NCBI GenBank assembly: GCA_029260965.1
Contig: JAJDCG010000001.1
Coordinates: 372,001-436,000, forward strand
Direction of reading: 5' to 3'
Source of the DNA: Candidatus Levyibacteriota bacterium
GTDB lineage: Bacteria > Patescibacteria > Microgenomatia > Levybacterales > UBA12049
Length of the DNA stretch: 64,000 bases
A program made the translations under genes and the position numbers. Positions 24,508 to 33,001 of this stretch are shown here, in pieces. The notes beneath the pieces are model-generated. The model saw nothing but the letters and a program-made list of their open reading frames with translations. It made no database searches and was not told where the DNA came from. Numbering within the stretch: the first letter of the stretch is position 1; each line of letters starts with the position of its first letter.

Positions 24508-25989
24508 ATGATTGATAAGTCTAGTACAAAAAAGATAGTTAGTAATCCCTCTCAAGCAAAGAGTGGCAAGTCAGTTCTGGATAAAATTCCGCAACACATA
24601 CTTGATATTGATAAGAAATTTCGTGGTGCAGGATTTGAAATATATCTTGTAGGTGGACCTGTCCGTGATCTACTGAGCGGTAACAAGGTAAAAGACTGGG
24701 ATTTTACTACAAATGCGACGCCTCAGGAGATACAAAAGCTTTTCCCAGAAAATGTGTATGAAAATAATTTTGGTACAGTTGGCATAAAAGTAGACGGTTT
24801 GATTGAGGCGGAACATGCTGGAGTTGTAGAAGTTACAACTTATCGTACAGAAAAAGGATACTCGGACAACAGGAGGCCTGATAGCGTTACATGGGGAAAG
24901 ACAGTTGAGGATGATTTATCTAGGAGGGATTTTACTATTAATGCTATGGCTCTGAATCTAGCAGAAAGCAAAAAGGATAAAAAAAATAGTGAGAAAAATT
25001 TAGCGTTCGATACTTCAGGGTTTACTCTTGTAGATCCATTTGATGGACAGACTGATCTAAAAAATAAAATTATCAGATCAGTAGGTGATCCTGCGGTCAG
25101 ATTTAAAGAGGATGCGCTTAGACTTATGAGGGCTATCCGATTTGCGATACAACTCCAATTTGATATAGAAGAAGCAACATTGAGGGAGATAACAAACGAT
25201 GCAAAATTATTGGAAAATATAGCTAATGAGCGGATTCGTGATGAACTGATGAAAATACTCGGAAGTGATTTTCCGTACGAAGGTGTCTCTCTATTAAAGA
25301 ATACAGGTTTGCTAGAGCATATAATTCCAGAACTTTTGGAAGGAGTTGGTATATCTCAGGAGAGGCCAGGAAGACATCATAAAGACGATGTTTTTACTCA
25401 CAATGTTTTGTCTCTCAAATTCTGTACATCAAAAGACCCGATAGTTCGCTTTGCAACACTTATTCATGATGCTGGTAAATCACGCGTTGTTGGGAAAGAT
25501 CAAGATGGATTGGTTATTTTTCATAATCATGAGATGGCTGGTGCAAAATTGGCATATGAAATTTGTCAAAGACTAAGATTTTCTAAAAAAGATCGTGAAA
25601 AAATTGTAAAACTAGTCAGATGGCACATGTTTACAGTGGATGAACATATAACAGATGCTGCTGTTAGAAGATTTATCAGGAGAATAGGAGTTGAAAACGT
25701 ACAGGACATGATGGACTTGAGAGTTGGTGATAGGTTGGGTGGGGGCACACAGACTGCAGAAAGCTGGAGACTAAAGCTTTTCAAAAAAAGGCTTGATGAG
25801 CAGATGGCACCTGCGCCTTTTTCTATAAATGATCTTGCAATTGATGGAAATGATCTAATGAAGGAACTCAACATGAAGCCTGGGCCAAAAATAGGAGCCA
25901 TGCTTCAGAAGCTATTTGAAGAGGTAGATGAGGATATGGGCAAGAATAACAAGGAATATCTCCTTAAGAGGATTCACGAGTTGACATGA
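24508..25989 (+). CDS. cca: CCA tRNA nucleotidyltransferase
   Basis: 493 residues from MIDKSSTKK. A longer frame reaching to 24220 lies antisense to recJ and upstream of the promoter, so it is rejected. The class II nucleotidyltransferase core has LVGGPVRDLL, the catalytic KDWDFTT (about 65), RRDFTINAMAL (about 145) and the RFKEDALRLMRAIRFA segment. An HD domain follows, with LIHDAGKS and FHNHEMAG. It adds or repairs the 3' CCA of tRNAs, needed here because neither tRNA gene encodes CCA. A ribosome-binding site AGGTGGGA precedes the start. Confidence 0.94.
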   Translation: MIDKSSTKKIVSNPSQAKSGKSVLDKIPQHILDIDKKFRGAGFEIYLVGGPVRDLLSGNKVKDWDFTTNATPQEIQKLFPENVYENNFGTVGIKVDGLIEAEHAGVVEVTTYRTEKGYSDNRRPDSVTWGKTVEDDLSRRDFTINAMALNLAESKKDKKNSEKNLAFDTSGFTLVDPFDGQTDLKNKIIRSVGDPAVRFKEDALRLMRAIRFAIQLQFDIEEATLREITNDAKLLENIANERIRDELMKILGSDFPYEGVSLLKNTGLLEHIIPELLEGVGISQERPGRHHKDDVFTHNVLSLKFCTSKDPIVRFATLIHDAGKSRVVGKDQDGLVIFHNHEMAGAKLAYEICQRLRFSKKDREKIVKLVRWHMFTVDEHITDAAVRRFIRRIGVENVQDMMDLRVGDRLGGGTQTAESWRLKLFKKRLDEQMAPAPFSINDLAIDGNDLMKELNMKPGPKIGAMLQKLFEEVDEDMGKNNKEYLLKRIHELT

Positions 25990-26026
25990 GAGATAGGGAA
26001 TGTTTTAATAGAAGGGAATTCCTAGC

Positions 26027-26063
26027 TTGACAATTAGCAGAATCTGTGATAGATTGCTAATAT
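26027..26063 (+). promoter_or_regulatory. lon promoter region with CIRCE-like inverted repeat
   Basis: TTGACA (26027-26032) and TAGATT (26050-26055) are 17 nt apart; an extended -10, TGCTAATAT (26055-26063), ends 6 nt before the ATG. Over this lies an inverted repeat from 26034 to 26060, TTAGCA at the left and TGCTAA at the right. It is 27 nt long in all, the length of the HrcA operator CIRCE; the right half GATTGCTAA matches the CIRCE half site in 8 of 9 positions, the left half in 6 of 9. Confidence 0.45.
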
Positions 26064-26069
26064 ATATTT

Positions 26070-28430
26070 ATGCAAAGACTGGTCCCAATTATACCAATAA
26101 GAGATGGCATAATTTTCCCCAATACTGATTCAGTTCTTACTTTTGGTAGACCCAAGAGTTTGGCTGCTCTAGAGTCAGCATTCCAAAGAGAACGTGTTGT
26201 TTGTTTCGTATTACAGAAAAACGCACGTCTCAATGATCCATCGCCTGAAGACCTCTATGAGATGGGTACTCTTTCTCGCATAGAACGCATGATCAAGACA
26301 GATGGCGAGATTAACGCACAGGTAAAAGGAATTTCCCGTGTAAAAATACTTTCATATGAGAGGTATGATTCATATTTCATGGCTAATGTCGAGGATATAC
26401 AGGATGATAAAGAGGACAATGAAGAAATTAAGGCTCTATGTAATCACCTGACATCAGAATTTCGCAAAGCCATGAATTTTGGTAAATCAGCGGATTTTCT
26501 TCTCTTTATGAATATCATGTCTGAGAATTCTCCATCTGAACTGGCTGATCTTATCGCATCAGCACTAGATATAAAACCGCAGGAAAAACAGGATCTTCTC
26601 GAGACTATAGATATCAGATCCAGGCTTAAAAAAGTTACCGAATTTTTGGCAAAGGAAATAAAAATTCTAGAACTTGAGCGTAGAATTGCCTCCAAAACTC
26701 AGGAAAGGTTCGAAAAAGGTGCACGAGAGGCCATGCTTCGAGAGAGACTTAGAACTATTGAGGAGGAGCTTGGTGAAAAAGAAGAGCATTCTGAGACGCA
26801 AGTACTTTTGAGTAAAATAAAAGATGCAAAGATGCCCGAGGAGGTAGAAGAGAAAGCAAAAAAAGAGCTTTCAAAGCTTCAGAACATGAATCAATTCAAT
26901 CCTGAGGCTGGATATATCAGAAATTACTTGGAACTCATGGTGGCTCTTCCATGGAATAAAACCAGTAAGGATGTGACTAATATAAAAAATGCAGAGAAGA
27001 TTCTAGATCAGGATCACTATGGCCTTAATAAGGCAAAAGAAAGAATTACCGAATACTTGGCTGTTCACAAGCTTGCAGGTAAGATGAAGGGACCGATTCT
27101 TTGCTTTGCAGGCCCTCCAGGTGTTGGTAAAACATCTATTGGTAAATCAATAGCGCATGCACTTGGTCGTAAGTTTATTCGAGTGTCACTGGGTGGCATT
27201 AGAGATGAGGCAGAGATAAGAGGTCATAGGAGAACGTATGTTGGTGCACTTCCTGGACGCATCCTTCAGGGTATTAAAGATTCAGGTACAAAAAATCCTG
27301 TTTTTATGCTTGATGAGATTGATAAGGTGGGGTCAGATTTTCGTGGAGATCCATCAAGTGCCCTTCTGGAAGCATTGGATCCAGAGCAAAATGGAGCGTT
27401 CTCAGATCATTATCTTGAGGTGCCTTTTGATCTTTCAGATGTTATGTTTATAACAACTGCCAATGTGCTTGATACCATTCCTCCAGCTCTTCGTGACAGG
27501 CTTGAGATAATTAACTTTTCAGGTTACACTCATGATGAAAAGTTCAAGATTGCACATGATTTTCTTCTCAAAAAACAACTCGATAATCATGGTTTGAAAG
27601 CTGATCAGGTAATGGTTGCAAATGATGCACTAAAATTCATGATCCACCATTACACACGTGAGGCAGGAGTCCGTAATCTTGAACGAAAAATTGCTACAGT
27701 TTTTAGAAAAGTTGCCAAAAAAATAGCTGAAGGCGAGAAAGGGAAGATTTCAATTAAGGCTCAGGATGTACCAAAATATCTCGGACCAATAAAATTCACA
27801 GGAAATCTGATTGAGAAAAAAGATGAGATTGGCATGTCTACGGGTCTTGCCTGGACTGAGGCGGGAGGAGACATACTCTTTATCGAAGTGGCACTCATGC
27901 CTGGAAAAGGTCAGCTCACCTTGACAGGTCAGTTGGGGGATGTCATGAAGGAATCAGCCCAAGCTTCTCTTTCCTATATCAGGTCCAGATCCCACCTCAT
28001 GGGTCTTCCAGATAAGATTTTTCAGAAAACAGACGTCCATGTGCATGTCCCAGAGGGGGCAGTACCCAAGGATGGTCCGTCAGCTGGTACGGCAATCACA
28101 GCAGCAATTACCTCAGCGCTCACAAAGATTCCTGTAAAGCGCACTGTTGGCATGACAGGTGAGGTGACGCTCAGGGGGCGTGTGTTAGAAATAGGTGGAG
28201 TCAAAGAAAAAGTGATAGCAGCGCACCGGGCAGGTCTCAAAACTATTATTCTTCCAAAAGATAACAAGAAAGATCTAGAGGATGTACCCAAAGAAGTTCT
28301 GAATGATCTTACTTTTAAATTTGTATCACACATGGATGAGGTTCTTGGATTTGCGTTGCTAAAACCACTCCCCAAGCCCAAGTTAAAAACAAGAGATCAG
28401 GGCTTTCAAGCACCAGTTCTCCATGCATAA
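26070..28430 (+). CDS. lon: ATP-dependent protease Lon
   Basis: 786 residues, the usual size of LonA. The N-terminal substrate-binding domain (about 1-200) is followed by a coiled-coil linker, the AAA+ module with Walker A GPPGVGKTS (about 348) and Walker B FMLDEIDK, sensor regions, and the protease domain with the catalytic Ser671 in KDGPSAG and Lys714 in VKEKVIAAH. The 43-residue distance between them equals that in E. coli Lon. It degrades misfolded and regulatory proteins in the cytoplasm. The start is the conserved RLVPIIPIRDGIIFPN. The promoter region holds a CIRCE-like repeat. Confidence 0.97.
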   Translation: MQRLVPIIPIRDGIIFPNTDSVLTFGRPKSLAALESAFQRERVVCFVLQKNARLNDPSPEDLYEMGTLSRIERMIKTDGEINAQVKGISRVKILSYERYDSYFMANVEDIQDDKEDNEEIKALCNHLTSEFRKAMNFGKSADFLLFMNIMSENSPSELADLIASALDIKPQEKQDLLETIDIRSRLKKVTEFLAKEIKILELERRIASKTQERFEKGAREAMLRERLRTIEEELGEKEEHSETQVLLSKIKDAKMPEEVEEKAKKELSKLQNMNQFNPEAGYIRNYLELMVALPWNKTSKDVTNIKNAEKILDQDHYGLNKAKERITEYLAVHKLAGKMKGPILCFAGPPGVGKTSIGKSIAHALGRKFIRVSLGGIRDEAEIRGHRRTYVGALPGRILQGIKDSGTKNPVFMLDEIDKVGSDFRGDPSSALLEALDPEQNGAFSDHYLEVPFDLSDVMFITTANVLDTIPPALRDRLEIINFSGYTHDEKFKIAHDFLLKKQLDNHGLKADQVMVANDALKFMIHHYTREAGVRNLERKIATVFRKVAKKIAEGEKGKISIKAQDVPKYLGPIKFTGNLIEKKDEIGMSTGLAWTEAGGDILFIEVALMPGKGQLTLTGQLGDVMKESAQASLSYIRSRSHLMGLPDKIFQKTDVHVHVPEGAVPKDGPSAGTAITAAITSALTKIPVKRTVGMTGEVTLRGRVLEIGGVKEKVIAAHRAGLKTIILPKDNKKDLEDVPKEVLNDLTFKFVSHMDEVLGFALLKPLPKPKLKTRDQGFQAPVLHA

Positions 28431-28653
28431 TTTTTTTACCCAATCATTTTTGTCATTCAACATTATCGGTACTGTTTATGCACATGAGGGAAAAGATCCA
28501 CTTTCAGAACAAGCTCACCTAACCGGGCATATTATACTTTTAATTATGTTGGTGATCGCATCAGCAGGAGTTGTCTACTATATATTTGAAGAGAGAAAGA
28601 GCATGAGGAAAAAAAATTCAATCTCAAAAAAAGAAAATGATATAAAGGAATAA
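28423..28653 (+). CDS. Small single-helix membrane protein
   Basis: 76 residues; begins inside the last codons of lon (8-nt overlap). Hydrophobic N-terminal residues (about 4-20) and AHEGKDPLSEQAHL, which could be extracytoplasmic after signal cleavage at VYA, are followed by one membrane helix (about 35-53) and a Lys-rich cytoplasmic tail. No family recognised. The overlap with lon implies translational coupling. Confidence 0.55.
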   Translation: MHNFFTQSFLSFNIIGTVYAHEGKDPLSEQAHLTGHIILLIMLVIASAGVVYYIFEERKSMRKKNSISKKENDIKE

Positions 28654-28700
28654 TCAGGACTAACTCTTCATGCTTTGTAATGCATAGCAACCTTTTTCTT

Positions 28701-28732
28701 TTTAGTTTGATGATCTAGATCATTAGACTAAA
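28701..28732. terminator. Inverted repeat after the lon unit
   Basis: A 32-nt near-perfect inverted repeat with core ATGATCTAGATCAT (28710-28723, a perfect palindrome) and outer arms TTTAGT and ACTAAA; two positions are G-U pairs. It is followed by ATTATTATTT. It could end the lon transcript or be an operator. The rest of this 198-nt gap (28654-28851) holds only the promoter of the next gene. Confidence 0.4.
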
Positions 28733-28842
28733 ATTATTATTTGCTATTGCATGCCAGAGAATAGATGTATTCAGGCAATAAGTTATATTAAAATTTATTA
28801 AAAGCGCCATGAAGGAAGTTTGCTATTTAAGAATAGGTATTC

Positions 28843-28851
28843 TGCTATAAT
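28843..28851 (+). promoter_or_regulatory. Extended -10 of the helix-hairpin-helix gene
   Basis: TGCTATAAT directly abuts the first ATG (28852). Transcription would start near 28858, so the ATG at 28861 (MAAEMDR) may be the true start. Confidence 0.5.
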
Positions 28852-29309
28852 ATGCAAGATATGGCAGCAGAAATGGATAGAATTATAAGAGATTTAAGAA
28901 GGGAGGGTTTTGGTACAGGTGCTGACAGGTTAGAGGAATTAAAAACTGTTTTAGTAACAGAGGGTTTGATACCTGAGAGAATTGGTATAGTTAGTGATCT
29001 TCCTCCATTTGAATTTGATCTTCGAACAAGAAGATCAGAGCGAGATCTTGAGACCATGGCACTTGGTTTGCCAAATCGAGTTGTTTGGGCATTGGCAAGA
29101 GGTGGCATAACTAGTGTTAGGCAAAACTATACGATTTGCCTGTGGAGAAACTTCACATGATGAGAAGCATCGGAAAAAAATCCCTAGAGCAGATTGGTGC
29201 TAGTCTGGTAGCATTCAAAAAAAGAGTGATGGAAAAAAGAGAGAATGAAGGGATAATTGATGATACGCCTGTAGTTTTTTCATACCCTCAATATCATAAT
29301 GAAGTTTGA
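28852..29309 (+). pseudogene. Helix-hairpin-helix (RNA polymerase alpha-CTD-like) protein interrupted by a frameshift
   Basis: The first frame gives 102 residues (to 29160), ending just after GLPNRVVWALARGGITSVRQ. In the -1 frame the sequence continues with KLYDLPVEKLHMMRSIGKKS, then LEQIGASLVAFKK, and stops at 29309. Joined, the two halves make the paired helix-hairpin-helix pattern of the RpoA C-terminal domain (LGL...L...GI.TV..L...IR..GKKSL.EI). One extra A in the AAAA run at about 29123 would restore a protein of about 152 residues. It may be a real mutation, a homopolymer sequencing error or a recoding site. The N-terminal 60 residues are helical and unknown. Confidence 0.7.
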
Positions 29310-29321
29310 CAAGAGCGATCG

Positions 29322-29350
29322 TTGCCTTGTGAGCCTGGATATTGTAAAAT
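29322..29350 (+). promoter_or_regulatory. Promoter of tRNA-Glu
   Basis: TTGCCT (29322-29327), 17-nt spacer, TAAAAT (29345-29350), 11 nt before the first tRNA base. Confidence 0.65.
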
Positions 29351-29361
29351 ATACACTCAAT

Positions 29362-29434
29362 GGCCCCATCGTCTAGTGGCCTAGGACGTCAGGTTCTCAT
29401 CCTGGAGACCGGGATTCGACTTCCCGTGGGGTCA
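29362..29434 (+). tRNA. tRNA-Glu (anticodon CUC)
   Basis: 73 nt. Acceptor arms GGCCCCA and TGGGGTC pair with one G-U; anticodon stem TCAGG/CCTGG with loop TTCTCAT gives anticodon CTC; T arm CGGGA-TTCGACT-TCCCG is perfect; discriminator A, no encoded CCA. Like the tRNA-Gln above, it has C34 and reads only the G-ending codon. Confidence 0.95.
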
Positions 29435-29443
29435 CTGTTTTAT

Positions 29444-29472
29444 TTGTGCCTCTTCTTGAGTTTTAGTATAAT
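29444..29472 (+). promoter_or_regulatory. Promoter at the head of the glycan locus
   Basis: TTGTGC (29444-29449), 17-nt spacer, TATAAT (29467-29472), then exactly 6 nt to the ATG at 29479. The mRNA is predicted to be leaderless. Confidence 0.6.
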
Positions 29473-29478
29473 TATCCA

Positions 29479-30237
29479 ATGAAAGATATTTTTTTGTCTG
29501 TTGTGGTGCCTTGTTATGATGAGATGGCCAATTTGCGCAAAGGCGTTCTGGATAAGATTGCGCATTTTTTGACAAAAAAGAGTTTTTCGTACGAAGTGAT
29601 CATAGTTGATGATGGATCAACTGACGGAAGTGTCGAGTTTATAGAAAAGTTTATCAAAGAAAACTCCCGTTTCAGGCTTATCAAAAATCCCCATTACGGC
29701 AAGGCAGGTGCCGTGACAACAGGAATGCTGCAGGCGAGTGGCAAATACAGGCTTTTTACTGATATGGATCAGGCAACACCTATTGAAGAGATTGACAAGC
29801 TACTTCCCCATGTCAAAAATGGAGCAGATATAGTGATAGGCTCGAGAAAAGGTCAGCGTAAAGGTGCGCCATTTATCAGGCTTTTTGTTTCGCGCAGTTC
29901 TATAATTCTCAGAAAAATTGTTGTGGGGCTTCCGAGGATCTCTGATACTCAGTGTGGGTTCAAGCTATTTTCAGAAAATGCAGCAGTTGATCTTTTTGGC
30001 AAATTGATAAAAATCAAGAAAGGATTCAAAAAAGTTTCAGGACCTGCTGTGACATACGGATCAGACATAGAGCTTCTTTATTTGGCGGATAAGATTGGAT
30101 ATAAAATAAAAGAAGTCCCAGTTGAATGGCTTTTTGTTGAGTCGCGAAGAGTTAGTCCAGTGCAGGATTCTGTGCAGGGAGTATTGGATCTTCTGACAAT
30201 AAAGAAAAATATAGTCTCTGGAATATATGATGTTTAG
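29479..30237 (+). CDS. DPM/ALG5-like polyprenyl-phosphate glycosyltransferase (GT2)
   Basis: 252 residues, soluble GT-A fold. LSVVVPCYDE at the N-terminus, the nucleotide-binding VDDGSTDGS (about 44), GKAGAVTTGML, the DxD-type metal site TDMDQATP (about 95), and the family-typical RISDTQCGFKLF (about 153-164). These fit dolichyl-phosphate beta-glucosyltransferase-like enzymes, which move a sugar from a nucleotide to a polyprenyl phosphate on the cytoplasmic face. It opens the glycan locus and could supply donors to the GT-C proteins that follow. Confidence 0.87.
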   Translation: MKDIFLSVVVPCYDEMANLRKGVLDKIAHFLTKKSFSYEVIIVDDGSTDGSVEFIEKFIKENSRFRLIKNPHYGKAGAVTTGMLQASGKYRLFTDMDQATPIEEIDKLLPHVKNGADIVIGSRKGQRKGAPFIRLFVSRSSIILRKIVVGLPRISDTQCGFKLFSENAAVDLFGKLIKIKKGFKKVSGPAVTYGSDIELLYLADKIGYKIKEVPVEWLFVESRRVSPVQDSVQGVLDLLTIKKNIVSGIYDV

Positions 30238-30251
30238 ACACTTTTGACAAT

Positions 30252-31457
30252 ATGATTCGAATCATGAGAACAAAAATAATGTTTTATTTTCTGCTTATTT
30301 TTGGGCTTTTTCTTTATTCGTTTACTCAAGTTGATCTTTCTCTTACCGTCTCGCGTAGTTTATTTCTGAATAATATAATTGACTCTTTTCAGCATATAGG
30401 TTTTTTCATGAGACCTCTGTCAACTTATATTTTTTCAGCAATAGTGCTAGCGCTTTTTGGTTTTTGGTTTTATTTTTTGAATCTAGCAAGGGAAAATAAA
30501 ATAGATAAAAGAAATATTTGGAAAATCATAATTATTACGAGTTCAATACTAATTTTCTCATACAATGCTTTTTCGTATGATTTATTTAATTACATATTCG
30601 ACGCAAAAATATTCACCCACTATGGTCTCAATCCATATCTTCACAAAGCACTTGATTTTCCAGGAGATCCGATGCTCTCTTTCATGCGCTGGACGCATAG
30701 GGTGTATCCATATGGACCTGTTTGGCTTGCGCTTACTGTGCCCTTATCATACTTGGGGTTAAATTTTTTTATTCCGACATTTTTTCTTTTTAAACTTTTT
30801 ATTGGTGCATTTTTTGTGGGCAGTATTTATTTTATAGGTAAGATATTACAAAAAATAGCTCCGAAAAAAGAAGTCTTGGGACTTGTTTTTTTTGGGCTCT
30901 CTCCATTGGTGCTCATCGAAAGCTTGGTGAGTGCGCATATTGATATCGTAATGGTGTTTTTCGTACTTTGGGCGACATACAGTCTGGTAAACAAAAAATA
31001 TATTTTGTTGATCCTACTGTTTTTAATCTCAATTGGGATAAAATTCGCAACTGTATTTATATCTCCAGTTTTTTTCTGGATTTGGATACGGAGAGGAAAG
31101 ACGAGTTTGGAGAGCATGTTTTCATTTGCTGTAATTCTACTTATTTTGTCGGCACTTGTCTCATCCTACTACAGTGGCAATTTTCAGCCTTGGTATCTTC
31201 TCCTTCCTTTGAGTTTCGCTGCATTTGTGTCATATAAATATTACATTTTCATTCCATCTGTATTTGTCTCAATTTTTGCGATTTTTAATTATGTGCCCTA
31301 TCTTTATTTAGGCAATTGGGACCCTCCAGTTCCTGAGTTTTTATTTTGGATACAAATAGGTTCAGTGATTGTCTCAATTTTAGCGGTGGCAGCTTATTTC
31401 TTATATCAAAAATCAAAAGTTAAAAATCAAAAATATAATTCAAAAGGAAAAAGTTAG
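30252..31457 (+). CDS. GT-C mannosyltransferase-like membrane protein
   Basis: 401 residues, about ten membrane helices. The extracytoplasmic loop after helix 3 has SYDLFNYIFDAKIFTHYGLNPY and, further on, RVYPYGPVWL; these match the lipid-linked-mannose-dependent GT-C (GT87/MptB-like) group, in which the Asp residues near the start of the loop are catalytic. It would transfer a sugar from a polyprenyl phosphate donor on the outer face. The C-terminal tail (about 385-401) is Lys-rich and encoded by a 7-nt repeat array, so it is probably not part of the original fold. Confidence 0.8.
   Translation: MIRIMRTKIMFYFLLIFGLFLYSFTQVDLSLTVSRSLFLNNIIDSFQHIGFFMRPLSTYIFSAIVLALFGFWFYFLNLARENKIDKRNIWKIIIITSSILIFSYNAFSYDLFNYIFDAKIFTHYGLNPYLHKALDFPGDPMLSFMRWTHRVYPYGPVWLALTVPLSYLGLNFFIPTFFLFKLFIGAFFVGSIYFIGKILQKIAPKKEVLGLVFFGLSPLVLIESLVSAHIDIVMVFFVLWATYSLVNKKYILLILLFLISIGIKFATVFISPVFFWIWIRRGKTSLESMFSFAVILLILSALVSSYYSGNFQPWYLLLPLSFAAFVSYKYYIFIPSVFVSIFAIFNYVPYLYLGNWDPPVPEFLFWIQIGSVIVSILAVAAYFLYQKSKVKNQKYNSKGKS
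31405..31453 (+). repeat. Heptanucleotide array at a gene 3' end
   Basis: Units ATCAAAA, ATCAAAA, then GTTAAAA and ATCAAAA in strict 7-nt register, followed by more degenerate copies. They encode the tail QKSKVKNQK of the GT-C protein and run to its stop codon. Confidence 0.75.
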
Positions 31458-31471
31458 CTTATTATACTATA

Positions 31472-33001
31472 ATGGTAGAAAGTTTTATGGAATTTATAAA
31501 AAGAAATTACTTTTCGATTTCAGTCATGGGGTTAGCAGTTTTGTACTTTACGCTTCGTCTTAATAATATTCTTTCGCTTCCTATATTCACTGATGAAGCA
31601 ATTTATGTTCGCTGGAGTCAGATCGCATCAAACGATGCAAGCTGGCGGTTCATCTCACTTACCGATGGCAAGCAGCCAAGTTTTGTCTGGATCGCCATGA
31701 TTTTGATGAAATTTATCTCTGATCCGCTTTTGGCAGGTCGTTTGGTTTCTGTTTTTGCTGGTGTAGGTTCTGTCATAGGAATTTATTTTTTGGGAAGCGA
31801 GTTATTTAAAGATCGGAAAATAGGTCTTCTGGCGAGTTTGATTTATGTAGTATTTCCATTTGCATTAGTGTATGACCGTCTCGCATTATACGATTCATTG
31901 GTTGGGATGTTTATCATCTGGGCAATGTATCTGGAGGTGCTTTTGGTGCGCAAGCCTCGTCTTGATACAGCACTCATATTGGGTATGGTAATCGGTGCTG
32001 GTATGCTTACCAAGACCAGTAATAATTTTGCGTTTATACTTCTTCCTTTTTCGCTTCTTTTGTTTGATTTTAAAAACAAAAAATGGAAGGAAAATCTTAA
32101 AAACTGGATAGTCTTTGCACTCATTGCAGTAGGACTGTCGCAGGTGATGTATGCAATTCTTAGACTTTCACCTTTTTATCACATTGTTTCAGATAAAAAT
32201 GCAGTATTTGTTTACCCGATTAGTGAGTGGATCAGAAGTCCTTTTGCTTTTTTTACTGGCAACATAAAAGGACTTACGAGTTGGCTTTTTACATACATGA
32301 GTTATCCGTTTATAGTTTTGGTGGTCTCTTCTTTTTTGATAGATAAAAAAACTTTTAGAAAAAAATTATTTTTGCTTGTATGGTTTGCTGCTCCGTTTTT
32401 CGCGCTTGCTCTTTTTGGTAAAGTAATATATCCGAGATTTATTCTTTTTATGAGCATGCCTCTTCTTCTTCTCGGAGCATATGCTTTGTTTAATCTGGTA
32501 AGAACAGCAGAAAAAAAATGGATGAAAATCACGATTCCTTTTGTCTTCCTGGTGGGTTTTATAATAAATGATTATTTCATTGTTACAGATTTTTCAAAAG
32601 CTTCCATACCGACTGCTGATCGTGAACAATTTATCACGGATTGGCCAGCAGGTGTGGGTGTGAAGGAGACGGTTGAGTTTTTGAGACAAGCATCTAGCAA
32701 TGAAAAGTTGTTTGTAGCAACACAGGGGACGTTTGGTCTTATGCCATATGCCTTGGAAATCTATCTTTCAGACAATCCAAATATAGAGATAAAAGGATAT
32801 TGGCCGATTGAGGATCATCTAAGTCAGGAAATATTGGAAAAATCAAAAGAAAAGAAAACATATTTTATTTTTTACCAACCATGTCCTCCGTGCATGAAAA
32901 CTGGTGTTGCACCAAGTCAATATCCTCTTAAAGAGGTATTCCAAATAGAAAAAGAGCAAATGGGTAGTTATTACACTCTTTATGAAGTTCAAAACCTTTA
33001 G
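31472..33001 (+). CDS. GT39/PMT-like GT-C glycosyltransferase
   Basis: 509 residues, about ten membrane helices. The first outer loop has LPIFTDEAIYVRWSQ with the Asp-Glu pair typical of the PMT/ArnT superfamily, followed by KQPSFVWIAMILMKF and LLAGRLVSVFAG. The C-terminal 120 residues form an extracytoplasmic domain with a CPPC motif near residue 470, unusual for the family. The start is ATG 31472 or 31487; a TATAAT overlaps the first. It ends inside the next GT39-like gene (20-nt overlap). Confidence 0.85.
   Translation: MVESFMEFIKRNYFSISVMGLAVLYFTLRLNNILSLPIFTDEAIYVRWSQIASNDASWRFISLTDGKQPSFVWIAMILMKFISDPLLAGRLVSVFAGVGSVIGIYFLGSELFKDRKIGLLASLIYVVFPFALVYDRLALYDSLVGMFIIWAMYLEVLLVRKPRLDTALILGMVIGAGMLTKTSNNFAFILLPFSLLLFDFKNKKWKENLKNWIVFALIAVGLSQVMYAILRLSPFYHIVSDKNAVFVYPISEWIRSPFAFFTGNIKGLTSWLFTYMSYPFIVLVVSSFLIDKKTFRKKLFLLVWFAAPFFALALFGKVIYPRFILFMSMPLLLLGAYALFNLVRTAEKKWMKITIPFVFLVGFIINDYFIVTDFSKASIPTADREQFITDWPAGVGVKETVEFLRQASSNEKLFVATQGTFGLMPYALEIYLSDNPNIEIKGYWPIEDHLSQEILEKSKEKKTYFIFYQPCPPCMKTGVAPSQYPLKEVFQIEKEQMGSYYTLYEVQNL

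Noticed and set aside
29115..29130. Programmed -1 frameshift in the helix-hairpin-helix gene
   Set aside because: No X-XXY-YYZ slippery heptamer or clear downstream pseudoknot is evident; a missing A in a homopolymer is simpler, though recoding is not excluded.
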